From assembly GCA_963738025.1 (NCBI GenBank), contig CAVTWA010000002.1, positions 62,001 to 126,000 on the forward strand: a stretch of 64,000 bases of DNA. The letters run 5' to 3'. The position numbers and the translations under genes were made by a program. Position 1 is the stretch's first letter, and every line of letters begins with the position of its first letter. The notes beneath the pieces were generated by a model. It worked only from the letters and a program-made list of their open reading frames with translations. It had not been told where the DNA came from and did no database searches. Below, one piece after another: positions 18,616 through 27,831 of this stretch. Source of the stretch: 20CM-2-55-15 sp963738025. Lineage in GTDB: Bacteria > Acidobacteriota > Terriglobia > 20CM-2-55-15.

Positions 18616-19353
18616 TTACGTCTTGAGCATGGGCCGAATCGAAATGTCGGTCACTTCGGCGCTACGCGGAAGCGCTATAGCGTGAACAAGGACAGAAGCT
18701 ACATCCTCGGGCTGCATGAGAGTCTCTGGCCGATAAGTCTTCCCTTCTTGCTGGAAGAGAGCTTTCTGCATCGGCGTTGCCGTACGTCCGACGTAGATCG
18801 TCAGCACGCGAATTCCCATCGGATTGACCTCCTCCCGGAGGCTGTCCGCAATCGCTTTTAAAGCGTGTTTGGTTGCACCATATTGCCCGACCTCCGCACG
18901 CTTTGCCGAAAGGCCGGCACTGGAGTTAATGAACACAACGTTTCCAGGGGCAGCGGTGAGGAACGGCAACAAGCGCTGGGTTAGAACGTAAGGAGCGCGG
19001 ACATTGGTCGTATATTGAGCATCGAAGTCTTCAATACGGGCTTGCTCCATCGGGCCCTGATGGATGACCCCGGCGGAATGCACCAATAGATCCAGTTTGC
19101 CGCCCTCAGCCTGCAAAAATCGGACAAGAGGTTCAAACTTTTGTTCCGTGGCAAAGTCGACTTGAAAGCTGGTTACCTTTGAATCGTCTCGAACCAGAGC
19201 AACCGTCTCCTCCAGCGCGATCGGGTTCCTGCCGAGAAGACACAGGTGAGCACCTTTGAGCGAAAGTGCTACTGCGATTGCCCGGCCGATTCCGCTACTT
19301 GCTCCGGTGACAACAGCGATGCTTCCACCAGGATTAATATCCATCTCCGGCAT
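18616..19353 (-). CDS. Short-chain dehydrogenase/reductase
   Basis: A 245-residue classical SDR. VVTGASSGIGRA (residues 14-25) is the TGxxxGxG cofactor loop, LVHSAGV replaces the usual NNAG, and the catalytic triad is visible as INSSAGLSA and YGATKHALK (Ser, Tyr-x3-Lys). It reduces a carbonyl or oxidises an alcohol with NAD(P)(H); the substrate is not evident. It lies downstream of, and in the same direction as, the gene at 19442-19972 (88-base gap), so the two may share a transcript. ATG 19353 is used; an in-frame ATG three codons later is possible. Confidence 0.85.
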   Translation of the reverse strand: MPEMDINPGGSIAVVTGASSGIGRAIAVALSLKGAHLCLLGRNPIALEETVALVRDDSKVTSFQVDFATEQKFEPLVRFLQAEGGKLDLLVHSAGVIHQGPMEQARIEDFDAQYTTNVRAPYVLTQRLLPFLTAAPGNVVFINSSAGLSAKRAEVGQYGATKHALKAIADSLREEVNPMGIRVLTIYVGRTATPMQKALFQQEGKTYRPETLMQPEDVASVLVHAIALPRSAEVTDISIRPMLKT

Positions 19354-19441
19354 TCATTCTCATTTTCTTCCTCAACCCGACCTGCACAAAAAATCCAGAT
19401 AGCGCACCTGACCTCGAGATTTTCAGATCCTGAGGGCTCGG

Positions 19442-19972
19442 CTACGCCAACTGCAACAGGATGATGCTGCGCTGGAGCGTGACGCGGCTGGAGCGACGGG
19501 CATTTCCCAAAATGTCCTTCACTTCCTGAAACACCGTTTTGTCGGTGAGTGGTAACCTTGGATCAGCGATCGCGTCGCCGAGGCGCAGTTCGAATTCGGC
19601 GATCGAGACTTGGTCATCGAGTGACAGCAGAGCCCGTCCGTCTGGTAGCGGAACCAGTTCAACCCCGATCCACTCTTTGAACGAACGGTTTGGCGGCACT
19701 ATGATCACGCCGCGGTCACCGAACGTCACAAGCTCGGTAGTCGCGCGACGAGCATCTCGCTCGAGAGGTGTCACCACCCGCACCACGGCTCGGCTGATAT
19801 CCGTATCAATCGCTCGTAGAGCGGCGATCACATCGTCGGGCAACGTCAGCGTGACCGACCGGGAGGGACGACTGAACTTCTGAGGCCGTCCACGTCGTGG
19901 TTCCGGGGACGTTGTGGTTGAATCCTTCAATCCGCCTGTTTCGCTCGAACTCCAGGCAAACACACTATCCAT
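19442..19972 (-). CDS. Hypothetical protein with RHH-like N-terminus
   Basis: A 176-residue protein I do not recognise as a named family. Residues 25-65 read RRGRPQKFSRPSRSVTLTLP followed by a helix-rich stretch (DDVIAALRAIDTDISRAVVR). This resembles a basic arm, a beta-strand and a ribbon-helix-helix fold, so DNA binding is possible. The remainder is a mixed alpha/beta region ending in a basic tail. ATG 19972 is well supported by AAGGAGG about 9 bases upstream; longer in-frame starts at 19990 and 20008 lack this. Position beside an SDR gene and divergent from the radical SAM gene suggests a local regulator (inference). Confidence 0.6.
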   Translation of the reverse strand: MDSVFAWSSSETGGLKDSTTTSPEPRRGRPQKFSRPSRSVTLTLPDDVIAALRAIDTDISRAVVRVVTPLERDARRATTELVTFGDRGVIIVPPNRSFKEWIGVELVPLPDGRALLSLDDQVSIAEFELRLGDAIADPRLPLTDKTVFQEVKDILGNARRSSRVTLQRSIILLQLA

Positions 19973-20103
19973 TCGAGATCCCTCCTTCATCGACACGAAC
20001 GCGCACACCTTCGCGACGTTCGGTTAATAAAGATTCGATAAATATCGGCACGGTCATTGTAGAAAACCGTTTCGAAATCTGCAAGTCCCAGAAGTAATTT
20101 TTC

Positions 20104-20132
20104 TTGATAAATCGCCATACGGTCCCAATAAT
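20104..20132 (+). promoter_or_regulatory. Candidate sigma-70-type promoter of the radical SAM gene
   Basis: TTGATA (20104-20109) and AATAAT (20127-20132) are separated by exactly 17 bases, each matching the consensus hexamer at five of six positions. The ATG follows the -10 box by only 11 bases, so transcription would begin about 5 bases before the start codon. No Shine-Dalgarno is visible there, which would fit a leaderless or near-leaderless mRNA. Confidence 0.45.
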
Positions 20133-20143
20133 CCAGAATAATT

Positions 20144-22252
20144 ATGGAAACGATATTTCTATGCGACCTTACCCATCGAAGCCGGGGCGTCTGCTCGGAA
20201 ATGGTTCCGTATCCGATCGGGTGCATCAAAAGCTATTTTCATGAGTTCTCGCCGAATCAAGCAGATGTCCAGATTTTCAAATACGCGGAGAACTTTTCGG
20301 ACGCTTTCTTCAAGACTCGCCCGTCTGTGGTGGGATTTTCCAACTACATGTGGAACCTCGATCTCAGTTACACAATGGCCGAGGCGGTCAAGTCGGTTGC
20401 TCCAGAGACCCTGATTGTCTTCGGAGGGCCGAATTACCCGCTCGAAGCTCACCGGCAGGAGATCTGGCTGCGTGATCACCCGATGGTCGATGTCTACATT
20501 GTCGGCGAGGGCGAGCTACCGTTCACACAGGTTGCGGATCTCTGGCTGCGGACTGGTTCGATCGATGCGGTGAAGCGCAGTAACATCTACGGTCTTCACG
20601 CGCTGGTCGACGGGAAGTTGCACAAGACGACGACTGTGCGCAACGACGGTTTTGACGACTCGCCACGAATCGCGGACCTGAACGGGACACCATCCCCCTA
20701 TCTCAAGGGCTATCTGGACGAATTTCTGACCGATCCGGCATTGGTTCCTTTGATGGAGTGCAACCGCGGATGCCCCTTTGGGTGTACCTTCTGCGTGGAC
20801 GGCATCGGCGCCCGATCAAAGGTCAACAAGGTGAGTGTCGCGCGCCTGGAAGCGGAGTTGACCTACATCGCACAACGGCACAACGGAAAGTACCTCTTCA
20901 TCGCTGATACCAACTTCGGCATGTATCCCGAAGATGTCGAGTTCTGCAAGATCATGGCCGAGATCAAAGAGCGTTACCACTTCCCTCTCTATCTACAGGT
21001 ATCGACCGGTAAAAACCAGAAGGCGCGGGCGATCGAATGCGCCGAACTGCTGAAGGGTTCCCTGCGATTTTCGGCGGCCGTTCAGTCGCTGGACGATGAA
21101 GTCCTGGCCAACATCAAGCGCAGCAACATCTCCTATAAACAACTCATCGATGCGGCCTCCCAGGTTGCCAAGATCGATGGCAATACGTATTCGGACGTGA
21201 TCCTGGCGCTTCCGGGAGATTCGATGGTGAGACACATGAACACGGTCTGCACCCTGATCGACGGCGGGCTGCAGCAGATCCGAAACCACACGCTGGAGAT
21301 TCTCGACGGTTCAGAGCTGGGTACCGATGCCCACCGCGCCAAGTTCCACATCAAGACCCGCTACCGGGTGATCCCGCGAGGGTTTGGCATTTATCACTTC
21401 GGGGATCGCGAACTTCGGAGCGCCGAGATCGAGGAAGCGTGTGTCGAAAACGAGACATTGTCCTTCGAGGATTACATCGAATGCCGGCGCTTTGCTCTGA
21501 CGACGATCCTGTTCCACAACGACAGCATTTTCAGCGAGCTCTATGCGCTCTTACAGTTGACAGGGTGCAAGGTATCCGACTGGCTGAAATACCTTCATAG
21601 CCACGCGGATACGTTTCCAGAGAAACTCAAGGCCGTCTACGATGGATTCACAGACGAGACCATCAACGAGCTGAGCAACGCCCGGGAGGAGTTAGAGCGC
21701 AGCCTCAAAACAGAGGTCGGGATGATCGAGAGTTACGTTGATGGCACGCGGGGAAACAACGTGCTGTATGGCAATCAGACAAGAGCGTACTTGAGCTGCA
21801 TGTCGGACCTGACGACGGTGGCCTACCAGTCTGCCATAGCTTTCCTGAAGAATACCGGCGTCTATGACCGCATCTGCCCAGGCTACATCAGCGAACTGGA
21901 ACGTTATGCCCAGGCACGGAAGAAAGCGCTTCTTGACCTGGACAACTCTATCTCAGAGCACTTCCAGTTTGACTTCGTCGCGCTTGAGACGCAACGCTTC
22001 GGCACATTGCCGGAATGTCCCCGGCCGACGTCGGTTCAGTTCTACTATGACGACTGGCAGAAGGAGTTTTTTACCGATCAGATCCGGCGTTATGGAACTG
22101 ATGCTCAAGCCTGGACCAAAATGTTTTCCAGGACTCCGATCAAAAAAATGTTCCGCCGCGCTCAGTATATTCCAGCTCCCTCATTTAAGGAGCTGGTACC
22201 GAGCGGCGCTATGCGGAAGGGCACGCCGGTTACGATGAAAATATCTTCGTGA
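20144..22252 (+). CDS. B12-binding domain radical SAM protein
   Basis: A 702-residue protein. Residues about 10-150 look like a cobalamin-binding Rossmann domain (VVGFSNYMWNLDLSYTMAE, VFGGPNYP, VYIVGEGELPF). Near residue 205 is the cluster CNRGCPFGCTFC, containing the C-x3-C-x2-C that binds the radical SAM 4Fe-4S cluster, followed by a TIM-barrel-like region (YLFIADTNFGMYPEDVEF, FSAAVQSLDDEVLANIKRSN). Members of this class catalyse radical methylations and rearrangements at unactivated carbons. The C-terminal 300 residues are long and unassigned. In a polysaccharide locus it could alter a sugar or the lipid carrier (inference). Its last 23 bases overlap the converging sugar transferase gene. 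Confidence 0.82.
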   Translation: METIFLCDLTHRSRGVCSEMVPYPIGCIKSYFHEFSPNQADVQIFKYAENFSDAFFKTRPSVVGFSNYMWNLDLSYTMAEAVKSVAPETLIVFGGPNYPLEAHRQEIWLRDHPMVDVYIVGEGELPFTQVADLWLRTGSIDAVKRSNIYGLHALVDGKLHKTTTVRNDGFDDSPRIADLNGTPSPYLKGYLDEFLTDPALVPLMECNRGCPFGCTFCVDGIGARSKVNKVSVARLEAELTYIAQRHNGKYLFIADTNFGMYPEDVEFCKIMAEIKERYHFPLYLQVSTGKNQKARAIECAELLKGSLRFSAAVQSLDDEVLANIKRSNISYKQLIDAASQVAKIDGNTYSDVILALPGDSMVRHMNTVCTLIDGGLQQIRNHTLEILDGSELGTDAHRAKFHIKTRYRVIPRGFGIYHFGDRELRSAEIEEACVENETLSFEDYIECRRFALTTILFHNDSIFSELYALLQLTGCKVSDWLKYLHSHADTFPEKLKAVYDGFTDETINELSNAREELERSLKTEVGMIESYVDGTRGNNVLYGNQTRAYLSCMSDLTTVAYQSAIAFLKNTGVYDRICPGYISELERYAQARKKALLDLDNSISEHFQFDFVALETQRFGTLPECPRPTSVQFYYDDWQKEFFTDQIRRYGTDAQAWTKMFSRTPIKKMFRRAQYIPAPSFKELVPSGAMRKGTPVTMKISS

Positions 22253-22823
22253 TCGTTCTGAAAATAATTTTCATATCTGTTCCAAGCCCCTGCTCCGTAA
22301 TGTAACGCAGGTTTAGCTTCAGCTTGGCCGGCATTATCTCTTTTATGTAAGTTTGTTCAGGATGCGCGGATTTTCCGAGGATTTCATTTTCATTGATGTA
22401 TTCGACCGAAGCGTAATCTGTAAGGCCTGGCCTGACAGATAGCACCCTTTTTTGCCCTTCCGTATATAAATCCACATATTTCCTTACTTCTGGGCGCGGA
22501 CCAACAAGGCTCATATTACCCAACAATACGTTCAGCAGTTGTGGCAGTTCATCAATTTTATATTTTCGGAGAAATGCTCCCACTTTGGTTATCCGGCGGT
22601 CGTCGCCACCAACTGTGAGCAATCCCGTTTTATCCGAACCGCTGCGCATAGAGCGGAATTTGTACAACAAAAAGTCTTTTCCGTTCCGGCCAACTCTTAG
22701 CTGGCGGTAAAAAACCCCGCCACGCGAATCGATAAGGATGGCAAGCGCTATCAAAACAAAGAATGGAACAAGGACAATAAGGCCGATCAAGGAAAATAAA
22801 ATATCAAAAAACCGTTTGACCAT
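22230..22823 (-). CDS. Initiating sugar-phosphate transferase (bacterial sugar transferase)
   Basis: A 197-residue monotopic membrane transferase. MVKRFFDILFSLIGLIVLVP is the membrane-entry helix, YRQLRVGRNGKDFLLYKFRS and RKYKIDELPQLLNVL are core PglC/WcaJ-family motifs with the catalytic region, and MSLVGPRPE is the family's best-conserved signature. It transfers a sugar-1-phosphate from a UDP sugar to undecaprenyl phosphate, the first step of repeat-unit assembly. This is the short (PglC-like) form without an extra N-terminal membrane domain. Base composition is visibly AT-richer than in the flanking genes, which may point to separate acquisition. Confidence 0.9.
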   Translation of the reverse strand: MVKRFFDILFSLIGLIVLVPFFVLIALAILIDSRGGVFYRQLRVGRNGKDFLLYKFRSMRSGSDKTGLLTVGGDDRRITKVGAFLRKYKIDELPQLLNVLLGNMSLVGPRPEVRKYVDLYTEGQKRVLSVRPGLTDYASVEYINENEILGKSAHPEQTYIKEIMPAKLKLNLRYITEQGLGTDMKIIFRTITKIFSS

Positions 22824-23052
22824 TCGAAAAAGAAGCTTTGTTGATCAGTCTGGCGAATGAATGCCAGGTTGAAGGTAGCACAAGTAGTTTAAAGTGTCAG
22901 GGGCCTTGTGCCGCGAGAAGACTTGAATTGCGGGTTCTGATGTTTTCCGACCTATGACGCGATTTGGCCCCGTGATAATCAATCAACGGCGACGCGGTTC
23001 GCGCGGCTCGCGTTGGAGCATTGTCAGGTTATGAGGATTTGGCGTAGACATA

Positions 23053-25107
23053 GTGGCGGCGACGGTGAGTAGTTCAGTCCGGGAAGGAGCATCTCCAGTG
23101 CGCTCACCCGAGACGGCAAATGCGCGTGCAACGTTCCGTCCGGACATCGAAGGGCTACGCGCGATCGCAATCCTTCTGGTCGTCGGTTTTCACGCCGGAG
23201 TTCCGGGATTCTCTGGCGGTTATGTCGGCGTGGATATCTTTTTTGTGCTGTCCGGATTTCTGATCACGGGACTTCTCGTCCGCGAGATCGAGGAAAGCGG
23301 CACCATCGACCTTCCTCGATTTTATGCGCGCCGCGCCCGGCGGTTGCTTCCGGCGCTGGCATTGACCCTTCTCGTGACGGTGATCGTGAGCGCCGCGATT
23401 TATCCTCCGTTCGAAGTCAAAGAGGGAGGCCTCGGCACCACCGCATTCGCCACGGCCGCCTATGCAAGCAACCTGTACTTCGCGAAATCCGCGACGGACT
23501 ACTTTGGGCCCGACCGCGAAGAAAACCCGCTGCTGCACACCTGGTCGCTGTCCGTAGAGGAACAGTTTTACCTGGTCTGGCCGGTTTTTGTCATGTTCGC
23601 GCTGAGTGTGTTCTCGTGGCAGGCTCGCAGAAACATCAATCATCGGCGGCTTCTCAGGTGGATGACGGGGGCAATGGTCCTGTCCTTCGGTCTTTCCCTG
23701 TATCTGACGAATCATGTCCAGCCCTGGGCATACTTCACGTCGCCGACACGGGCCTGGGAATTCGCATTGGGCGCCATCATCGTTCTGCTCCCGCTGAAGG
23801 ACGGAAAGGCACGATCCGCAATCGGCTGGGTTGGCCTCGCAGGTATTGGTCTGGCGACGATCGCGTTTGGCCGCATGACTGTATTTCCAGGCACGGCCGT
23901 CCTGCTGCCGGCGCTGGCGACGGCGATGGTGCTTCGCGCGGCGACAGACGCTCCAGACGGTTCGATGGTCCGAATGCTGAGTGTGAAACCGCTTCAGAAG
24001 ATTGGCGGACTCTCGTATTCCTGGTATCTCTGGCATTGGCCTGTCCTCGTCTTCGGAACTGCAATCATCGCCGAGCCCTCTTTGACCATCCGCGTCGCTC
24101 TCGCCGTCGCGTCCTACGGGATCGCGATGGTGTCCTACCACTTCCTGGAAAATCCGATTCGCCACAATCGCCGCCTGGCAAGCCGCAACGCGTACTCGCT
24201 CGCCATGGCTGCGGCGCTTGCGGTTCTCGGAATAAGCGTGTCGCTCGCGTGGAGGCAGGCTTCGATATGGGCTGCAGACAACCCGACACAGGCTCGCTTC
24301 ACTCGCGCTCGCCGCGATGAACCGTCCCCCTTGTCGCAGAACAACTGTTTTCAAAATTATTTCGACGTCGAGGTCGTTGCTTGCAACTTTGCAGTGGAAA
24401 CCTCGACAATTCCGATCGTGCTCCTCGGCGACAGCCACGCCGCGCAATGGTTTTCTGCCTTCGAACCGATTGCCGCAAAGCGCGGCTGGCGACTGGTGAC
24501 GATGCTGAAATCGGCGTGCGCCATGGTCGACGCGCCGTTTTTCTATTCTCCGTTGGGCCGCACCTATACCGAGTGCGGCGTGTGGCGTAAAAACGCCTTA
24601 GCGAAGATCCGTCAAATCGGGCCGCTGGTCACGGTCGTTGCTTCGTCGGAAGGATATGCGTTTCAGGGCGACGAATTGCGCAACGGGATCTCGAGAGTCG
24701 TCCAGCAACTGGCCGAAGCAAGCCAGAACGTGCTGATCTTGAGAGATGCACCAAGGCCCGACTTCGATATCCCGACGTGTCTCGCGCGCCGCTCGTGGCG
24801 GCCCGCATTCATCCCGTCGCCGGCCTGCGAGTTTCCACTTCAGGGAGAGTCCAAGGTCTTCGACTTTCAAGGTCTGGCAGCCCGGGACCACAAGAACGTA
24901 ACGCTTGTTGACTTGTCTTCGAACATTTGTCCCGGCGGCGTATGCAGGGCGGAACGCGACGATCTGATTCTCTATCGTGATTCCAACCATCTGACGGCTT
25001 CATTCGTAAAGAGCATGGAAAAGGAACTTTCGGATCAAATTTCCGCGGTTGTGGCGCAAAGCCGCATAGACCATCCCCTCATAACAACAAACCTACCAAC
25101 TCGATAA
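23053..25107 (+). CDS. Acyltransferase 3 (OafA/YrhL family) with C-terminal SGNH domain
   Basis: A 684-residue membrane protein. RPDIEGLRAIAILLVVGFHA and VGVDIFFVLSGFLITG are the diagnostic N-terminal motifs, about ten transmembrane segments follow to residue 400, and the C-terminus carries an SGNH hydrolase-like domain with LLGDSHAAQW near residue 457 and DSNHL near 642 (catalytic Ser and Asp/His). These proteins move an acyl group, usually acetyl, across the membrane and attach it to a periplasmic glycan. This is the only acyltransferase in the locus, so the polymer may be O-acetylated. Start GTG 23053 gives a 28-residue leader before the fold; a later start cannot be excluded. Confidence 0.9.
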   Translation: MAATVSSSVREGASPVRSPETANARATFRPDIEGLRAIAILLVVGFHAGVPGFSGGYVGVDIFFVLSGFLITGLLVREIEESGTIDLPRFYARRARRLLPALALTLLVTVIVSAAIYPPFEVKEGGLGTTAFATAAYASNLYFAKSATDYFGPDREENPLLHTWSLSVEEQFYLVWPVFVMFALSVFSWQARRNINHRRLLRWMTGAMVLSFGLSLYLTNHVQPWAYFTSPTRAWEFALGAIIVLLPLKDGKARSAIGWVGLAGIGLATIAFGRMTVFPGTAVLLPALATAMVLRAATDAPDGSMVRMLSVKPLQKIGGLSYSWYLWHWPVLVFGTAIIAEPSLTIRVALAVASYGIAMVSYHFLENPIRHNRRLASRNAYSLAMAAALAVLGISVSLAWRQASIWAADNPTQARFTRARRDEPSPLSQNNCFQNYFDVEVVACNFAVETSTIPIVLLGDSHAAQWFSAFEPIAAKRGWRLVTMLKSACAMVDAPFFYSPLGRTYTECGVWRKNALAKIRQIGPLVTVVASSEGYAFQGDELRNGISRVVQQLAEASQNVLILRDAPRPDFDIPTCLARRSWRPAFIPSPACEFPLQGESKVFDFQGLAARDHKNVTLVDLSSNICPGGVCRAERDDLILYRDSNHLTASFVKSMEKELSDQISAVVAQSRIDHPLITTNLPTR

Positions 25108-25338
25108 CTTTTCGCCAATCATAGATCTGTCTCGTCCGGAAATGCCGGCGTTGTCTCGCTGTGACGAGACCAAGGAACTGATCTTTAGCCAGTCTTTCGG
25201 TGTCTTTTCGGGATCAATTTACTATTACTGCCCGAGCCCAAGGATTGCACTTGCCCTTGTTTTTTCGGCATAGTTAGCAGAGTTTTAGATGCATAGCGTT
25301 ACAATCGCCACATTGTCGTGGAACCGAAAGGAGGACGT

Positions 25339-26868
25339 ATGTATAACCAGCAATGCTCGCTAACGGTGCTGGTCCCCGTATATAACGAGGAACATGTCGT
25401 CTGCCAATCCCTGAATAGACTCAAAATATTATTGACTAGTCCGAATCTAACGCGGCTGGAGGTAATCGTTGTAGATGACCATTCCAGCGACCAGACTTCG
25501 CAGCTATTAAGAAAGTTCCAATTAGAACAAGAGGCGACGCCGATTCCAAATCTTAATTGGATTTTTCTGCAGCATGAAGAAAATCGTGGCAAAGGTGCAG
25601 CGATTTCGACGGCTTTAGAACGTGCTACCTGTGACATATGCGTCATACACGACGCCGACCTGGAATATCACCCGAAAGACCTGCTTCGAGTACTTGAGGT
25701 CTTCGTTCAGGAACGGGCGGATGCAGTCTTTGGTTCGCGATTTGCCGGCGGAAACGTAAGGCGGATATTGAATTACCGGCATCAAGTCGGGAACCGCATC
25801 TTGACCTTCCTTTGTAATTTCGTAACAAATCTGAACCTTACGGACATGGAAACGTGTTACAAGGCGGTCCGGACCGAGCTACTTAAGTCGATTCCAATTG
25901 AATCGAATGACTTCAGGCTTGAACCGGAGCTGACGATAAAGCTGGCAAAGCGTCAAGCCCGAATTTACGAGATTCCTGTGAGCTATTCCGGAAGGACGTA
26001 TGAAGAGGGTAAAAAGATAAATTGGAAGGATGGTTTCCGCGCACTTTTCGCAATTGCCCGGTTTGCAATTTCGGACAACATTTATAAGAGAGACGCTTAT
26101 GGCAGTCAAATGTTGGGTCGACTTTCACGCGCATACCGGTATAACCAATGGCTCGCAGATACAATTCGGGCTTTTTGCGGAAATCGGGTTCTCGAGATCG
26201 GCAGTGGTGTTGGAAACATTACCAAGCATCTGATCCCGAGATCGGAATATGTTGCAACGGATATCAACCCTCTCTACCTCAGCACGTTGGGCACACTGAC
26301 GGACGATCGTCCATACTTACGGACAAACCACTGCGATGTTACCGATTCAGGTACCTTCCCGGAGACCAATGAGGGTTTTGACACGGTAATTTGCTTAAAC
26401 GTCATCGAGCACATCCAGGATGACCGCGCTGCCCTCAAGAATATCAAGAAGGTTCTAGGTGTTGGAGGAAAAGCCATTATTCTCGTTCCGCAAGGGCAGT
26501 GGAATTTTGGAACCCTGGATACCGTTCTCGAGCATAAGCGACGCTACAGCGAGGAGTCATTAAGGCAACTTGCCGCTGACTGTGGGTTCGAGGTCCAACA
26601 GATACTCAGGCTCAACCGTGTCGGAACTCTCGCTTGGTTTATCAATGGAAAGCTCATTCGACGGCAGAACTTTGGGCTATTTCAGATTTGGGCACTGAAT
26701 TGGCTCACACCTCTGTTTCGCGTGATCGACCGTTTTCTACCAGTTCCGGCTCTGAGTCTTATCGCAATACTAAGGCGAAACGACATGTCGGTTGAGATGG
26801 CCAACGAGGACCACAAACAATGGTCCCCAATGGCATCTGGCCGGGCAACGCAAGCGGCATCGAATTAG
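25339..26868 (+). CDS. Bifunctional GT2 glycosyltransferase / class I methyltransferase
   Basis: A 509-residue fusion. Residues 1-240 are a GT2 domain of the dolichol-phosphate-mannose-synthase type: VLVPVYNEEH, VVDDHSSDQTS, VIHDADLEYHPKDL (DxD) and METCYKAVR. From about residue 265 a methyltransferase follows: VLEIGSGVGNITKHL (about 284-298), ATDINP and CLNVIEHIQDD. The GT2 half probably makes an undecaprenyl-phosphate sugar or adds one residue, and the methyltransferase half may cap or decorate it. ATG 25339 is preceded by AAAGGAGG, a strong ribosome-binding site, so the in-frame GTG at 25318 is not used. The gene is monocistronic with long flanks. Confidence 0.88.
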   Translation: MYNQQCSLTVLVPVYNEEHVVCQSLNRLKILLTSPNLTRLEVIVVDDHSSDQTSQLLRKFQLEQEATPIPNLNWIFLQHEENRGKGAAISTALERATCDICVIHDADLEYHPKDLLRVLEVFVQERADAVFGSRFAGGNVRRILNYRHQVGNRILTFLCNFVTNLNLTDMETCYKAVRTELLKSIPIESNDFRLEPELTIKLAKRQARIYEIPVSYSGRTYEEGKKINWKDGFRALFAIARFAISDNIYKRDAYGSQMLGRLSRAYRYNQWLADTIRAFCGNRVLEIGSGVGNITKHLIPRSEYVATDINPLYLSTLGTLTDDRPYLRTNHCDVTDSGTFPETNEGFDTVICLNVIEHIQDDRAALKNIKKVLGVGGKAIILVPQGQWNFGTLDTVLEHKRRYSEESLRQLAADCGFEVQQILRLNRVGTLAWFINGKLIRRQNFGLFQIWALNWLTPLFRVIDRFLPVPALSLIAILRRNDMSVEMANEDHKQWSPMASGRATQAASN

Positions 26869-27831
26869 AAAGTGTCGCGTATGTCCGAAACTCGAAAGCT
26901 CCGTGACGGATGCGGCCGGCAAATCCGTCGAGAGCGCGACAACCTGTCGCGTTTGTGCGGATTTGTCGACTTTGGGCTTCTATTCGTCGCTCGACGATAA
27001 GCAGGTTTTATAATTATCCGCTGAAAGCCGCTTGGCGCCAGATGCGGTTCTTCGATCCACTGCAGCGGCGAGCGGCTGGCAGTCGAGTCTGCCTCGTGCA
27101 ATTATCCTAACGAACGCCTTCCTTCACCCGCCAGGGGAACTCAACTTGGTTGAATTTTTCCAGAGTTTTCGGGAGTTGCCTGCCACCATCTTATTCCCGC
27201 GCGGACCTTCTGGCTATGCGACTACTGATTCTGTTGGGTTAATGGTGCTTATCGCCTGGGGGCGCGCAAATGAAGCTCTGGCAACCTGATTGCTCAAGCG
27301 ACGGCCTGGCGTTTCCAAAGTGAAGGAACGCCCGAGCGTAGTGCGAAGAGTGGACAGATCGATTCTAGAGCTGGAAAATATCTCGTTCTGCAGCCTGTAC
27401 ATTCAGCCGCTCCACGCCGATATTCTGGGAGGCTGTACAATGATTGTACGCGTACATTTTAGAGCGGCAACGCACCGCCGCTGTTCCGCAGTTCATTCAG
27501 GTTCCGAAGTCAAAAGTCCTTACAGGTTTGTCAAATCTCTGTCCTTCGTGCTCGAAAGCACCGCGATTCTACATTCGCGTAAGAGCATGAATTAGCAAAT
27601 CCCCTGAAGCGCGAAGTCCTGCCACAACTCGAAATCAGTTGAGCGTGAAGCTTCAGGACCTTGCATCAATTGCACGACCGTTCAGGAGTCGTATGTTCCT
27701 GCTGCAGTGATTCGATCCTGCGCAGGTTCCAGGAATCACAAAAGGCTTTAGGCCGCCCATCAAACTGGCAGCGGGTCGCTCTTTGTGTGCTCTCGTGAAG
27801 AGCCTTTGAAAGACCTCTTGGAAAGGATGCA
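26869..27831. other. Gene-poor interval, possibly decayed
   Basis: No convincing gene is present in these 963 bases. Short frames on the plus strand (for example 27032-27289, 85 codons from a TTG) have no recognisable motif and lack ribosome-binding sites. A perfect inverted repeat of 7 bases around a single G (GTACAAT/ATTGTAC, 27435-27449) is the only small structure that stands out and could be an operator or chance. An AAAGG stretch at 27822-27826 serves the gene that starts at 27832. Confidence 0.5.

Noticed and set aside
23155..24447. A 430-codon open frame on the minus strand
   Set aside because: It is antisense to the well-supported acyltransferase gene, is extremely rich in Arg, His and Gln, and has no domain pattern.
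26792..27013. A CRVC motif in a short frame, suggesting a zinc-binding methyltransferase head
   Set aside because: The frame begins inside the preceding gene, closes after 73 codons and nothing downstream continues a methyltransferase; one CxxC alone is not evidence.
27435..27449. GTACAAT-G-ATTGTAC palindrome as an operator
   Set aside because: A single short palindrome about 380 bases from the nearest start codon, with no promoter elements around it; chance cannot be excluded.
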